64,000 nucleotides of DNA, taken from NCBI RefSeq assembly GCF_000183745.1, contig NC_014761.1:1426001-1490000 (forward strand), in the 5' to 3' direction. The stretch's first letter is position 1. Every line of letters begins with the position of its first letter. The notes below the pieces were generated by a model. That model was not told where the DNA came from. It searched no databases and saw only the letters and a program-made list of their open reading frames with translations. This stretch comes from Oceanithermus profundus DSM 14977. Its GTDB lineage: Bacteria; Deinococcota; Deinococci; Deinococcales; Marinithermaceae. Made by a program: the position numbers and the translations under genes. This document shows positions 20,710 to 30,071 of this stretch, piece after piece.

Positions 20710-20734
20710 TAGACTAACGCCAGAGGTGAACCCC

Positions 20735-21952
20735 ATGTTCGACCCCGAAGCGGTCAAGCGCGACTTTCCCATCTTCGAACACCACGAAGGCCTCGTCTTC
20801 CTCGACTCCGCCGCCAGCAGCCAGAAGCCGCGGGCGGTGACGGAGGCGATGACGCGTTACTACGAACACGACCACGCCAACGTCCACCGCGGCGCCTACG
20901 GGCTCTCGATGCGCGCCACCGAGGCCTACGAGACCGCGCGCCGGCAGATGGCGCGTTTCCTCGGCGCGGAAGCGGACGAGGTCGTCTTCGTGCGCAACGC
21001 CACCGAGGCGCTCAACCTGGTGGCCTACGCCTGGGGGCTCGAGCACCTGCGCGACGGCGACGAGGTCCTGGTCACCGAGATGGAGCACCACGCCAACCTG
21101 GTGCCCTGGCAGCTGGTGGCGGCCCGCACCGGCGCCCGCATCAAGGCCGTGCCCCTCACCGCGGAAGGCCGGCTCGACCTGGACGCCTTCGAGGCCCTGC
21201 TTTCGGAGCGCACCCGCGTCCTCGCCGTCACCCAGATGTCGAACGTACTGGGCACGGTCAACCCGGTGGCGGAGCTGGCCGCCGCGGCGCGCGAGCGCGG
21301 GGCGCTGGTGGTGGTCGACGGGGCCCAGGCCGCTCCCCACCTGCCCGTGCGGGTGCGGGAACTGAACGCCGACTTCTACGCCCTTTCGGGCCACAAGATG
21401 CTCGGCCCCACGGGCGCGGGCGTGCTCTGGGGGCGGCGCGAGGCGCTGGCCGACCTGCCCCCCTTCCTGGGCGGCGGCAGCATGATCGAGGAGGTCACGA
21501 TCGAGCGCTCCACCTACGCCCCGCCGCCGCAACGCTTCGAGGCCGGAACCCCGGCGATCGCCGAGGCCATCGGCCTGGGGGCGGCGGCCGACTACCTGAT
21601 GCGGCTGGGCATGGAGAACGTCTGGGCCCACGACCGGGCGCTGCTCGAATACGCCCTCGAGCGGCTGGCCGAGGTGCCCGACCTGCACCTCTACGGGCCC
21701 CGCGGCGCGGACCGGGGCGGGGTGATCGCCTTCAACCTGGGCCGCCTCCACCCCCACGACCTCGCCACCGCCCTGGACGAGCGCGGCGTGGCCGTGCGCA
21801 CCGGGCACCACTGCGCCCAACCGCTGCACCGGCGGCTGGGGGTCGCGGCCACCGCCCGCGCGAGCTTCTACGTCTACAACACCCCCACCGACGTGGACCG
21901 GCTGGTGGAGGCGCTGCTGGAGGCCCGGAAGTTTTTCGCGGACTGGTTGTAG
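20735..21952 (+). CDS. sufS: Cysteine desulfurase SufS
   Basis: SufS takes sulfur from L-cysteine as a persulfide and passes it to SufU for cluster building. The 405-residue PLP enzyme has FLDSAASSQKP near the N-terminus, NATEALNLVAY, TEMEHHANLVPWQ, the PLP lysine in LSGHKMLGPTGAGVLWG and the active Cys in RTGHHCAQPLHRRLGV. I favour ATG 20735 because AGAGG lies about 8 bases upstream; an in-frame GTG at 20726 is possible and has TAGACT 10 bases before it. Confidence 0.95.
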   Translation: MFDPEAVKRDFPIFEHHEGLVFLDSAASSQKPRAVTEAMTRYYEHDHANVHRGAYGLSMRATEAYETARRQMARFLGAEADEVVFVRNATEALNLVAYAWGLEHLRDGDEVLVTEMEHHANLVPWQLVAARTGARIKAVPLTAEGRLDLDAFEALLSERTRVLAVTQMSNVLGTVNPVAELAAAARERGALVVVDGAQAAPHLPVRVRELNADFYALSGHKMLGPTGAGVLWGRREALADLPPFLGGGSMIEEVTIERSTYAPPPQRFEAGTPAIAEAIGLGAAADYLMRLGMENVWAHDRALLEYALERLAEVPDLHLYGPRGADRGGVIAFNLGRLHPHDLATALDERGVAVRTGHHCAQPLHRRLGVAATARASFYVYNTPTDVDRLVEALLEARKFFADWL

Positions 21953-21986
21953 CCAGGAGCGCGGACCCCCGACGCCCGCACCCGGC

Positions 21987-21992
21987 TAGAAT
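21987..21992 (+). promoter_or_regulatory. Possible -10 box of sufU
   Basis: TAGAAT lies 9 bases before the sufU ATG in the 49-base gap after sufS. It suggests a local start for sufU in addition to read-through. Confidence 0.4.
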
Positions 21993-22001
21993 GGACTTGG
22001 C

Positions 22002-22433
22002 ATGAGCCTGCTCGAAGAACTCTACCGTGAGACGATCATGCAGCACGCCCAGCGGCCGCACAACTTCGGCCCGCTGGAGGGCGCGACCGTGAAGGTCGGC
22101 GGCCACAACCCCAGCTGCGGCGACCGGATCGAGCTCTACCTGAAGGTCGAGGACGGCCGCATCGCCGAGGCCCGCTTCACCGGCCACGGCTGCGCCATCA
22201 GCCAGAGCTCGGCCAGCATGATGACCGACCTGATCCGCGGCAAGACGCTCGACGAGGCGCTGGAGCTGGAAAAGAAGTTCAAGGCCATGGTGGTCGAGGG
22301 CGAACCCCCCGCACCCGAACTGGGGGACCTCAGCGCCCTGCAGGGGGTAGCCAAGCTGCACGCGCGCGTCAAGTGCGCCACGCTGGCCTGGAACGCCCTG
22401 GAGCAGGCGATCGAGGAAGTGCGCCCGTCATGA
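22002..22433 (+). CDS. sufU: Fe-S assembly sulfur acceptor SufU
   Basis: SufU receives sulfur from SufS through a zinc-bound cysteine site. The 143-residue protein has Cys 39 and Asp 41 (NPSCGD), Cys 64 (GHGCAISQSS) and Cys 125 (KCATLAW), the zinc/sulfur ligand set of SufU. The segment between Cys 64 and Cys 125 carries the insertion that separates SufU from IscU. Its stop overlaps the ATG of a small downstream gene. Confidence 0.93.
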   Translation: MSLLEELYRETIMQHAQRPHNFGPLEGATVKVGGHNPSCGDRIELYLKVEDGRIAEARFTGHGCAISQSSASMMTDLIRGKTLDEALELEKKFKAMVVEGEPPAPELGDLSALQGVAKLHARVKCATLAWNALEQAIEEVRPS

Positions 22434-22630
22434 AGGCCTACCGCGCCAAGCAGGTCACCCCGCTGCTCGCGGGCGACGCCCACCTGATGCAGCTGTGGAA
22501 GGAGGCCGCGGGCGAGGACAAGATCGTGGCCTTTCAGAAGGACGGGGAGAACTGGGTGGGCGTTCGCGACGCCGCACTCGTGGCCCTGCTGGAAGCGCGT
22601 GGCCTGAAGGGAGAACCATGGAATGGTTGA
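22430..22630 (+). CDS. Small hypothetical protein after sufU
   Basis: A 66-residue reading frame starts in an ATGA overlap with the sufU stop and overlaps the following hydrolase by 13 bases. It begins MKAYRAKQVTPLLAGDAHL and contains an EDKIVAFQKDGENWVGV stretch. I recognise no domain. The tight coupling at both ends argues that it is real and may belong to the Suf system, but that is inference. Confidence 0.55.
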   Translation: MKAYRAKQVTPLLAGDAHLMQLWKEAAGEDKIVAFQKDGENWVGVRDAALVALLEARGLKGEPWNG

Positions 22631-23388
22631 TCGCGGCTAAACCCGTGGTGTTGTTGCACGCCTTCCCGTTCAACCCCGAGATGTGGGCCCCGCAGGTGGC
22701 CGAGCTGGAGGGCCGCTACACGGTCTACGCGCCGGCCCTGCCCGGCTTCGGCGGGCGCGAGCCGGGAGCGGCGAGCCTGGAGGCCTGGGCCGAAGAACTC
22801 GACGAAACGCTCGACGACCTGGGCTTCGAGGAGGCCGTCTTCGTGGGCCTCTCCATGGGGGGCTACCTGGCCTTCCGGGTTTGGGACCTCTTCCCCGAGC
22901 GCGTCGCAGGGCTGGTGCTCGCCGACACCCGTGCCCAGCCCGACGACGAGGCCGGCAAGGCGAAGCGCGCGGAGCTGGCCGCCCGGGTGCGCTCAGAGGG
23001 CACCGGAGTCTTGATCGAGAGCTTCGTCCCCTCGGTGCTGGGACCGGGAACGCTCGCCGCGGACACCGAAGAAAAGCGGGCGGTCCTCGAGTGGGTGGAG
23101 CGCTGGGTGCGCGAAGCCGACCCCGAGGGGGTGGCCCGGGCGCTCGAGGCGCTGGCGGCGCGCCCCGACTCGCGGCCGCTGCTGGGCGAGATCGAGGTGC
23201 CGACCCTGGTCCTCGTGGGCGAGGACGACGCCCTCACCCCGCCGGACGACGCCCGCGCCATCGCCGACGCCGTCCCGGACGCCGAGCTGCTGATCCTGCC
23301 CGGCGCCGGCCACATGGCCAACCTGGAAGCTCCGGAGGCGTTCAACACCGCGCTCCTGGGCTTCCTCGAGAAGGTCTACGGAGGCTAG
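22618..23388 (+). CDS. Alpha/beta hydrolase
   Basis: A 256-residue alpha/beta-hydrolase with the oxyanion region LLHAFPFNPEMW near the N-terminus, nucleophile elbow GLSMGG, the acid in VGEDDALTPPDDAR and the catalytic His in GAGHMANLEAPEAF. Substrate unknown; the layout is like esterases and 3-oxoadipate enol-lactonase-type enzymes. AAGGGAG precedes the chosen ATG at 22618. The gene sits at the end of the suf cluster and just before another small gene. Confidence 0.85.
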   Translation: MEWLIAAKPVVLLHAFPFNPEMWAPQVAELEGRYTVYAPALPGFGGREPGAASLEAWAEELDETLDDLGFEEAVFVGLSMGGYLAFRVWDLFPERVAGLVLADTRAQPDDEAGKAKRAELAARVRSEGTGVLIESFVPSVLGPGTLAADTEEKRAVLEWVERWVREADPEGVARALEALAARPDSRPLLGEIEVPTLVLVGEDDALTPPDDARAIADAVPDAELLILPGAGHMANLEAPEAFNTALLGFLEKVYGG

Positions 23389-23390
23389 CC

Positions 23391-23657
23391 GTGAGCGAGC
23401 ACGAATCGCTAAACGTCCTCGACAACCTGGTGCTCTTCCGCACCATGCTGGTCCACGCCGAGGAAAAGGCGGTCAAGGACCGCGACTTCGACGAGGCCGA
23501 AGAGATCCTCGAGCAGGCGCGCGCGACCATCGAGGCGCTCAAGCCCGAGATCACCCCCGAGCTCTACGACGAGCTGATCCGCGAGTGGGTGGGCGCCACC
23601 CTCAAGGTGGACCACATCCAAAGCGACTACCCCCCGAACGAGTTCGACGAGCGCTGA
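23391..23657 (+). CDS. Small acidic helical protein, function unknown
   Basis: An 88-residue protein starting at GTG 2 bases after the hydrolase stop. It is rich in Glu, Asp and Leu and predicted almost all helix by eye (AEEKAVKDRDFDEAEEILEQARATIEAL). I know no family for it. It is convergent with the large regulator gene 6 bases away. Confidence 0.55.
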   Translation: MSEHESLNVLDNLVLFRTMLVHAEEKAVKDRDFDEAEEILEQARATIEALKPEITPELYDELIREWVGATLKVDHIQSDYPPNEFDER

Positions 23658-23663
23658 GCGGGC

Positions 23664-25592
23664 TCACTCCCCCGCGAGCAGGGCCTGCTTGCGCAGCTCG
23701 ATCTCGCGGGCGCGCGCCTCGAGCCCCATCGAACGCAGCACCGCCGCCAGGCGGTCGTAGAGGTAGGGGTCGCTGGGGTCGATCGCAATCAACCGGCGGT
23801 ACAGCGAGAGCGAGGCCTTCTCCTGCCCCATCGCCTCCAGCAGCTCGCCCGCCCGCTCCCCCGCGCGAACGGCCAGCGCCCGCAGGTAGGCGCGCTCCGC
23901 TTCCACCCAGTCCGCATAGGGCTCGTCGGCCAGGAACTCGCCGCGGAACAGATCGAGCGCGGCCAGGTAACCGGCCAGCGCCTGGCCTTCGTCGTTCTGG
24001 GCGTCGGCCTCCCGGATCAGCGCCTCGAAACGCTCCACGTCGTAGGCGTAGCCCTCGGTGAACCGGAAGAGGTAGCCCCCCTCCACCGAGCGCAGCATCC
24101 GCGGCGCGCCCGCGTCCGGCTCGATCTGCTTCCGCAGCTCGTGCACCACGCGCGCCACCCGGCGGGCGGCGTAAGCGGGGTCGAGGTCGGGCCAGAGCGC
24201 TTCGGCGATCTCCTCGGGCGTCTGCACCCGTTCGGGGTGGGCCAGGAACAGCTTGAACAAACGCCAGGGCAGCGTTTGGAACCGCTGCGGCGGCAGCGCC
24301 TCACCCTGGAGGCGCACCGACAGCGCCCCCAGCGCCCGGACCTCGAGGCGGGGGACGGCGGCGGCGTCCTCCGCCGCCGTCGCGCGCGGGCCGAGCAGCT
24401 GCCAGGCCATGCGCTGCAGCCAGAGCAGGGGGGCCATCGCCCGCGTCTGAGGCCGGGGCACGCGCGAGAAGAAGATGGACTCCACCGCCACCACCTCGCC
24501 CTGGACGACCACGGGAAGGCAGTAGCGGGGCCGCCCCTCCTCCACCCAGGGGCAGGGGCGGCCCCCCGCCCGCACCGCGTAGGGCTCGCCGATCCAGACC
24601 GGGCAGTCCTCGCGGTCGCAGTTCACCGTCAGCTGCGCGGGAACGGCAACACGGCGGCCCGAACGGTCCTTGTACTGCGCCGCCTTGGCCCCGGAGAACG
24701 CCATCGCCGAGCGCAGTAGCGACTCGATGACCGCGTCGTTGTCCTGGTCGCTCAGCTTGCTCTGGCGCAACAGCGCCAAGAGCTGGCGCTCGCCCATGCT
24801 GGTGAGCACGCTGTAAACCCCCGCGGCCACGACCGGGGCCACCGCCTCGAGCAGCTCGAGCGCGGCGCTCTCGTCGGCGTTCGGATCCTTGCTGGCCAGG
24901 TTCAGCACGCCGATGACCCCCTGCGGCAGCTCCAGCGGAAAGACCAGGTAGGTGCGGTAGCCCGCCTCCTTCACTTTGAGGCGCAGGTAGCGCTCGTCCT
25001 CGTCCAGGCGGTGCGTGACCAGCGGGGAGCGGTCCACGGCCACGATGCCGGGGTAGCCCTCGCCCAGCGCGAACCAGGGACGCTCGAGGAAGGCGGAGCG
25101 GTTCTCCGCCTCCAGGGCCGTAAGGATGAGGTACTTGTGCTCGGGGTCCGCGAGGAAGAGCTCCGCGGCGTCCATGCCCGCGGCCCGACGCAGCTTCCCC
25201 AGGAACAGCTCCGCGGTCTGGAAGAAACGCATCGGCTCGTCGACCATGCGCTGGGTGGCCCAGGAAAGCGAGAAGAGCACCTCGCCCAGCTTCGGCCGCC
25301 GGCGCTCGTCGAGCACGACCTGGACGCCGGAGTCCTGGACGATGGCCTGGCAGCGCAGCCGCTGACCGCGCACCCGCAGCCGCACCTCGGCCTCGTAGGC
25401 GCCGCCGCGCAGGCGCGCGAGCACCGGACAGCGGGTGCAGACGGGACGGCCGAAGTCGTCCGTGCCCCGGACCACGTCCCAGCAGTAGCGGCCCACCGCC
25501 GCCTCGGGTTCCAGCCCCAGCAGCGCGAGGGCGCGCTCGCTGGCCTGGACGATTCGCCCGTTTCGGTCGAGGCGGATGCGCTTGAGCGGCAC
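23664..25592 (-). CDS. PAS-GAF-winged helix-BTAD regulator next to the nar operon
   Basis: This 642-residue protein appears to have an N-terminal PAS-like domain (about 1-100) with Cys in GRYCWDVVRG and VCTRCPVL, one or two GAF-like domains (about 115-395) with another Cys group (NCDREDCPVW, GRPCPW), then a winged-helix DNA-binding domain (about 410-500) and a C-terminal BTAD/TPR region, as in SARP-type activators. Position and architecture suggest a sensor for oxygen, nitrate or NO that controls narCGHJIK, comparable to the Thermus nitrate-element regulator DnrS, but I have not aligned them. GTG start with TATAGT 6 bases upstream. Confidence 0.75.
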   Translation of the reverse strand: MPLKRIRLDRNGRIVQASERALALLGLEPEAAVGRYCWDVVRGTDDFGRPVCTRCPVLARLRGGAYEAEVRLRVRGQRLRCQAIVQDSGVQVVLDERRRPKLGEVLFSLSWATQRMVDEPMRFFQTAELFLGKLRRAAGMDAAELFLADPEHKYLILTALEAENRSAFLERPWFALGEGYPGIVAVDRSPLVTHRLDEDERYLRLKVKEAGYRTYLVFPLELPQGVIGVLNLASKDPNADESAALELLEAVAPVVAAGVYSVLTSMGERQLLALLRQSKLSDQDNDAVIESLLRSAMAFSGAKAAQYKDRSGRRVAVPAQLTVNCDREDCPVWIGEPYAVRAGGRPCPWVEEGRPRYCLPVVVQGEVVAVESIFFSRVPRPQTRAMAPLLWLQRMAWQLLGPRATAAEDAAAVPRLEVRALGALSVRLQGEALPPQRFQTLPWRLFKLFLAHPERVQTPEEIAEALWPDLDPAYAARRVARVVHELRKQIEPDAGAPRMLRSVEGGYLFRFTEGYAYDVERFEALIREADAQNDEGQALAGYLAALDLFRGEFLADEPYADWVEAERAYLRALAVRAGERAGELLEAMGQEKASLSLYRRLIAIDPSDPYLYDRLAAVLRSMGLEARAREIELRKQALLAGE

Positions 25593-25682
25593 GCTTCAAC
25601 TATACCGCTACCGGGACATTCGTCCCGCGTGCGGAAACCCGGAGGAAGGCCGCCTCCTTAGCGTGGGCCAAGGAGGTGCACG
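25593..25682. promoter_or_regulatory. Divergent control region regulator/narC
   Basis: This 90-base gap contains the regulator's minus-strand -10 TATAGT (25599-25604), a palindrome CGGGACATTCGTCCCG (25612-25627) close to it, and a strong ribosome binding site AAGGAGGTG for narC. A possible narC -10 (TAGCGT, 25659-25664) has no matching -35, as expected for an activator-dependent promoter. The palindrome is the best operator candidate. Confidence 0.55.
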
Positions 25683-26471
25683 ATGCGAAAAACGCTGGTC
25701 TTGGCGTCGTTGCTGTGGCTCGCCGGCGCAGCCTGGGCGGGTGGAGCCGAACTGTACGCGCAAAACTGCGCATCCTGCCACGGCCCCGGAGGCGAGGGCG
25801 TGGCTGGAGTCTTCCCACCGCTCGCCGGCAACCCGCGGGCCGCGGACGCCGCCTACGTGGCGCGCGTCGTCCGCAACGGGCTGAGCGGGCCGCTCACCGT
25901 GGGCGGTCAGACCTTCGACGGCAGCATGCCTCCCTTCACGCAGCTCTCGGACGCCGACGTGGAGGCGCTGGCCGGGTACGTGGCCGGCCGTCTGGCGGGA
26001 ACGGGTGCCGCCCCGACGCCCGAGGCCCGGCCGGCCGCCGCAGCCGCCGGCGACCCCGAGGCGGGCCGCGCCTACTTCCTGGGCAACCGCCGCTTCGCGC
26101 GCGGCGGCACGCCCTGCGTCGCCTGCCACGACGCGCCCGGCACCGGCGCCCTGGGCGGGGGCACCCTGGGCCCCGACCTCACCGGCGCGGGCGCGCGGTT
26201 CGGATCGGGCCTCGCCCAGCTGCTCGAGCGCCCGGGGTTCAAGGTGATGCGCTCGCTCTACGCGGACCGCCCCCTCACCCCGGAGGAGGCGCGCGACGTC
26301 GCCGCCTTCCTCGCCGCCGAGACGGGTGCGGCCGCCCCGGCGCCCTCGCGGGGTTGGCGCTTCGCGGGCCTGGGCGCGCTGGGCACGCTGCTGCTGTTCC
26401 TCGTCCTGCTCCCCTTCTGGCCCCGACAGCGGGAGAGCTACCGTGATCGTCTCTTGAGGAGGAAAGCATGA
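25683..26471 (+). CDS. narC: Diheme cytochrome c, NarC type
   Basis: A 262-residue exported cytochrome: signal peptide [19 protein letters not shown], heme site CASCH at residues 29-33, a second heme site CVACH near residue 142 and a C-terminal membrane anchor followed by basic residues. In Thermus the gene at this position (narC) encodes a diheme cytochrome needed for nitrate respiration. It overlaps narG by four bases and heads the operon. Electron donor or acceptor roles are inferred from the family. Confidence 0.85.
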   Translation: MRKTLVLASLLWLAGAAWAGGAELYAQNCASCHGPGGEGVAGVFPPLAGNPRAADAAYVARVVRNGLSGPLTVGGQTFDGSMPPFTQLSDADVEALAGYVAGRLAGTGAAPTPEARPAAAAAGDPEAGRAYFLGNRRFARGGTPCVACHDAPGTGALGGGTLGPDLTGAGARFGSGLAQLLERPGFKVMRSLYADRPLTPEEARDVAAFLAAETGAAAPAPSRGWRFAGLGALGTLLLFLVLLPFWPRQRESYRDRLLRRKA

Positions 26472-29400
26472 AGGACTGGATCAAAGAGCTCGAGTCCCCC
26501 GCGGAACGCAAGTGGGAGGAGTTCTACCGCAACCGCCACCAGCACGACAAGCGGGTGCGCACCACCCACGGGGTGAACTGCACCGGCAGCTGCAGCTGGG
26601 AGGTCTACGTCAAGGACGGGATCGTCACCTGGGAGCTGCAGGCCACCGACTACCCCCTGCTCGAGGAGGGGCTGCCCCCCTACGAGCCGCGCGGCTGCCA
26701 GCGGGGGATCAGCTACTCCTGGTACCTCTACAGCCCCATCCGGGTGAAGTACCCCTTCGCCCGGGGTGCGCTCGTCGACCTCTGGCGCGAGGCGAAGAAG
26801 CAGCACCCGGATCCGGTGGAGGCCTGGGCGTCGATCCAGTCCGACCCCGAGAAGCGCCGCCGTTACCAGCGTGCCCGCGGCAAGGGGGGCTTCCGCCGGA
26901 TCACCTGGGACGAGGCCCTGGAGATCGTCGCCGCCAGCACGGTGCACACGATCAAGAAGTACGGCCCCGACCGGGTGGTGGGCTTTTCCCCGATTCCGGC
27001 GATGAGCCAGGTCAGCTACGCCGCCGGCAGCCGCTTCCTCTCGCACCTGGGCGGCACGATCCTCAGCTTCTACGACTGGTACTGCGACCTGCCGCCCGCG
27101 TCGCCGGAGATCTTCGGCGAGCAGACCGACGTCAACGAGTCCGCCGACTGGTACAACAGCCGCTTCATCGCGGTGATGGGCTCGAACCTCAACATGACCC
27201 GCACCCCCGACACCCACTTCATCTCCGAGGTGCGGCACGCGGGCGCGAAACTCACCGTCTTCAGCCCCGACTTCTCCCAGGTCGCCAAGTACGCCGACTG
27301 GTGGGTCCCCACCAACCCCGGCCAGGACGGCGCCTTTTGGATGGCGGTGGACCACGTCCTCCTCAAGGAGTACTACGCCGACCGCGAGACCCCCGAGTTC
27401 AACCATTACCTCCAGACCTACAGCGACGCCCCCTTTCTCATCGAGGTGCGGGACGGCCGGCCCTTCCGCTACCTGCGCGCGGCCGAGCTCGAGGGTTACG
27501 CCGACGTCGAGCACAACGAGTGGAAGCTGCTCGTCTGGGACCGTGAACGCGGGCCGAGCATGCCCCAGGGCAGCATCGGCTACCGCTGGGCCGAGAAGGA
27601 CAAGGGCAAGTGGAACCTGGAGATGAAGGACGGCAAGACCGGCGCGCCGATCGAGCCCGAGCTCTCCTTCCTGGAACGCCACGACGAGGTGCAGCAGCTC
27701 GCCTTCGACGACTTCGCCGGCGAGCGCACGCTCAAGCGTGGAGTGCCCGTACGCCACGTCCAAACCCGCCGCGGGCGGGTGACGGTGGCCACCGTCTTCG
27801 ATCTGCTCATGGCCCAGTTCGGCGTCGGCCGGGGGCTTCCCGGCGACTACCCGGAAGGCTACGACGACCCCCAGCCCTACACCCCCGCCTGGCAGGAGGC
27901 CTACACCGGAATCCACCGCGACACCGTGCTGCGTTTCGCCCGCGCCTGGGCCGAGAACGGCCTCAAGACCGGAGGGAAGAACCTGATCATCATCGGGGCC
28001 GGGGTCAACCACTGGTACCACAACAACCTGATGTACCGGGCCGGCATCGTGGGCCTGATGCTGACCGGCGCCGTGGGCAAGAACGGCGGCGGGCTCGCCC
28101 ACTACGTGGGGCAGGAGAAGGTGGCCAACCAGGCCTCCTGGGGCTCGATCGCCTTCGCGCTCGACTGGGGGATGCCCCCGCGGCACCAGAACACCCCGAG
28201 CTTCCACTACGTCCACACCGACCAGTGGCGCTACGAGCGCGGCTCGAAGGACTACGACAAGACGCCCGGCGCCAACGAGCACCACACGATCGACCATCAG
28301 GTCCGCGCGGTCAAGCGCGGCTGGCTGCCCTTCTTCCCCCAGTTCAACCGCAACTCGCTCGAGCTGGCCCGCGAGGCCGAGGCGGCCGGAGCCCGGAGCG
28401 AGGCCGAGATCATCGGGTACGTGGTGGAGAAGCTCAAGAAGGGCGAGCTCAAGTTCGCAGTCGAGGATCCCGACGCCCCCGAGAACTGGCCGCGCGTCTG
28501 GTTCATCTGGCGCGGCAACGCCATCGGCACCAGCATGAAGGGGCACGAGTTCATGCTGCGCCACTACCTGGGCACGCACTCGAACGCGGTCGCGCAGGAG
28601 TGGGCCAAGGACGAGGTGCATGAGGCGGCGTTCCGTGAACCCGCGCCCGAAGGCAAGTTCGACCTCGTCGTCGACCTCAACTTCCGCATGGACACGAGCG
28701 CCCTCTACTCCGACCTGGTCCTCCCGGCGGCGAGCTGGTACGAAAAACACGACCTCAACACCACGGACATGCACACCTTCGTGAACCCGATGCAGCCGGC
28801 GGTGCCGCCGGTCTGGGAGTCGAAGCCGGACTGGGAGATCTACAGCCTCTTCGCCAAGAAGGTGGCCGAGCTGGCCCGGACCCACCTGCCCGATCCGGTC
28901 AAGGACGTGGTCATGCTGCCCCTGCAGCACGACACCCCGGACGAGCTGGCCCAGACCGAGGTGCGCGACTGGTGGAAGGGCGAGGTCGAGGCCGTCCCCG
29001 GGAAGACGATGCCCAAGTTCCGCGTGGTCGAACGGCGCTACACCGAGATCTACGAGCGCATGGCCTCGCTGGGGCCGGCGCTCGAGAAGAACGGCGTCGC
29101 CGCCCACGGCCTCAGGATCCCGGTGGCCGAGGAGTACCGGGCCCTCAAGGAGCACCAACCGAGGAAGAGCGAGGTCCTGGGCGGGGTCTTCCCCGCGCTC
29201 GAGGACGGCCGGCAGGTGGCCGAGGCGATCCTGCGGCTCGACCCGGTGACGAACGGCGAGGTCGCCTACCGGGCGTTCCTGGAGGAGGAGAAGAAGACGG
29301 GCCTCCAGCTGGCCGACCTGGGCGAGAAGAACCGCAGCGTGCGCATCACCTTCGACGCCATCGTGGCCCAGCCGCGGCGCCAGCTCACCACCCCGACCTG

Positions 29401-30061
29401 GTCGGCGATCCTCAACGACGGACGCGCCTACAGCCCCTTCACCCTCAACGTCGAGCGCCTCGTCCCCTGGCGCACCCTCACCGGGCGCATGCACTTCTAC
29501 CTCGACCACGAGGGCTACCTCGCCTGGGGCGAGCACCTGCCCACCTACAAACCCCGCCCCGACGTGGCCATGCTGCTGGAGACCGAGGTGACCGAGAAGG
29601 AGGCCAAGGGGCGGCTGATGAACTACATCACCCCCCACGGCAAATGGTCGATCCACTCGACCTACTCGGAAAACCACCGGATGATGACGCTCTCCCGCGG
29701 CGGCTACCCCATCTGGCTGAACGACAAGGACGCGGCCGAGCTGGGGATCCGCGACAACGACTGGGTCGAGCTCTACAACGACAACGGCGTCTTCGTGCAG
29801 CGGGCCATCACCTCGGCGCGCATCCCCCGGGGTACGGTCTTCGTCTACCACGCCACCGAGCGCACCGTGGGCATCCCCAAGTCCCCCCTGCGGAAGAAGC
29901 GCGCGGGGATGAACAACTCGATCACCCGGGCCCGGCTGAAACCGGTCCTGATGAACGGGGGCTACGCCCAGTTCACCTACTTCTTCAACTACTGGGGACC
30001 GACCGGCGTGAACCGCGACACCTGGGTCTTCGTCCGTCGCGTGGACCGCCCGGAGTACTAG
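26468..30061 (+). CDS. narG: Respiratory nitrate reductase alpha subunit
   Basis: NarG is the molybdenum catalytic subunit that reduces nitrate to nitrite at the cytoplasmic side of the membrane. The 1197-residue product has [29 protein letters not shown], broken here into the vestigial Tat-like YRNRHQHD and the His/Cys ligands of cluster FS0 (HGVNCTGSC). [20 protein letters not shown] contains the Asp region near Mo. Length is close to other NarG proteins. RBS AGGAGGAAA lies within the end of narC. Confidence 0.97.
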   Translation: MKDWIKELESPAERKWEEFYRNRHQHDKRVRTTHGVNCTGSCSWEVYVKDGIVTWELQATDYPLLEEGLPPYEPRGCQRGISYSWYLYSPIRVKYPFARGALVDLWREAKKQHPDPVEAWASIQSDPEKRRRYQRARGKGGFRRITWDEALEIVAASTVHTIKKYGPDRVVGFSPIPAMSQVSYAAGSRFLSHLGGTILSFYDWYCDLPPASPEIFGEQTDVNESADWYNSRFIAVMGSNLNMTRTPDTHFISEVRHAGAKLTVFSPDFSQVAKYADWWVPTNPGQDGAFWMAVDHVLLKEYYADRETPEFNHYLQTYSDAPFLIEVRDGRPFRYLRAAELEGYADVEHNEWKLLVWDRERGPSMPQGSIGYRWAEKDKGKWNLEMKDGKTGAPIEPELSFLERHDEVQQLAFDDFAGERTLKRGVPVRHVQTRRGRVTVATVFDLLMAQFGVGRGLPGDYPEGYDDPQPYTPAWQEAYTGIHRDTVLRFARAWAENGLKTGGKNLIIIGAGVNHWYHNNLMYRAGIVGLMLTGAVGKNGGGLAHYVGQEKVANQASWGSIAFALDWGMPPRHQNTPSFHYVHTDQWRYERGSKDYDKTPGANEHHTIDHQVRAVKRGWLPFFPQFNRNSLELAREAEAAGARSEAEIIGYVVEKLKKGELKFAVEDPDAPENWPRVWFIWRGNAIGTSMKGHEFMLRHYLGTHSNAVAQEWAKDEVHEAAFREPAPEGKFDLVVDLNFRMDTSALYSDLVLPAASWYEKHDLNTTDMHTFVNPMQPAVPPVWESKPDWEIYSLFAKKVAELARTHLPDPVKDVVMLPLQHDTPDELAQTEVRDWWKGEVEAVPGKTMPKFRVVERRYTEIYERMASLGPALEKNGVAAHGLRIPVAEEYRALKEHQPRKSEVLGGVFPALEDGRQVAEAILRLDPVTNGEVAYRAFLEEEKKTGLQLADLGEKNRSVRITFDAIVAQPRRQLTTPTWSAILNDGRAYSPFTLNVERLVPWRTLTGRMHFYLDHEGYLAWGEHLPTYKPRPDVAMLLETEVTEKEAKGRLMNYITPHGKWSIHSTYSENHRMMTLSRGGYPIWLNDKDAAELGIRDNDWVELYNDNGVFVQRAITSARIPRGTVFVYHATERTVGIPKSPLRKKRAGMNNSITRARLKPVLMNGGYAQFTYFFNYWGPTGVNRDTWVFVRRVDRPEY

Positions 30062-30071
30062 GAGGCGCAGG

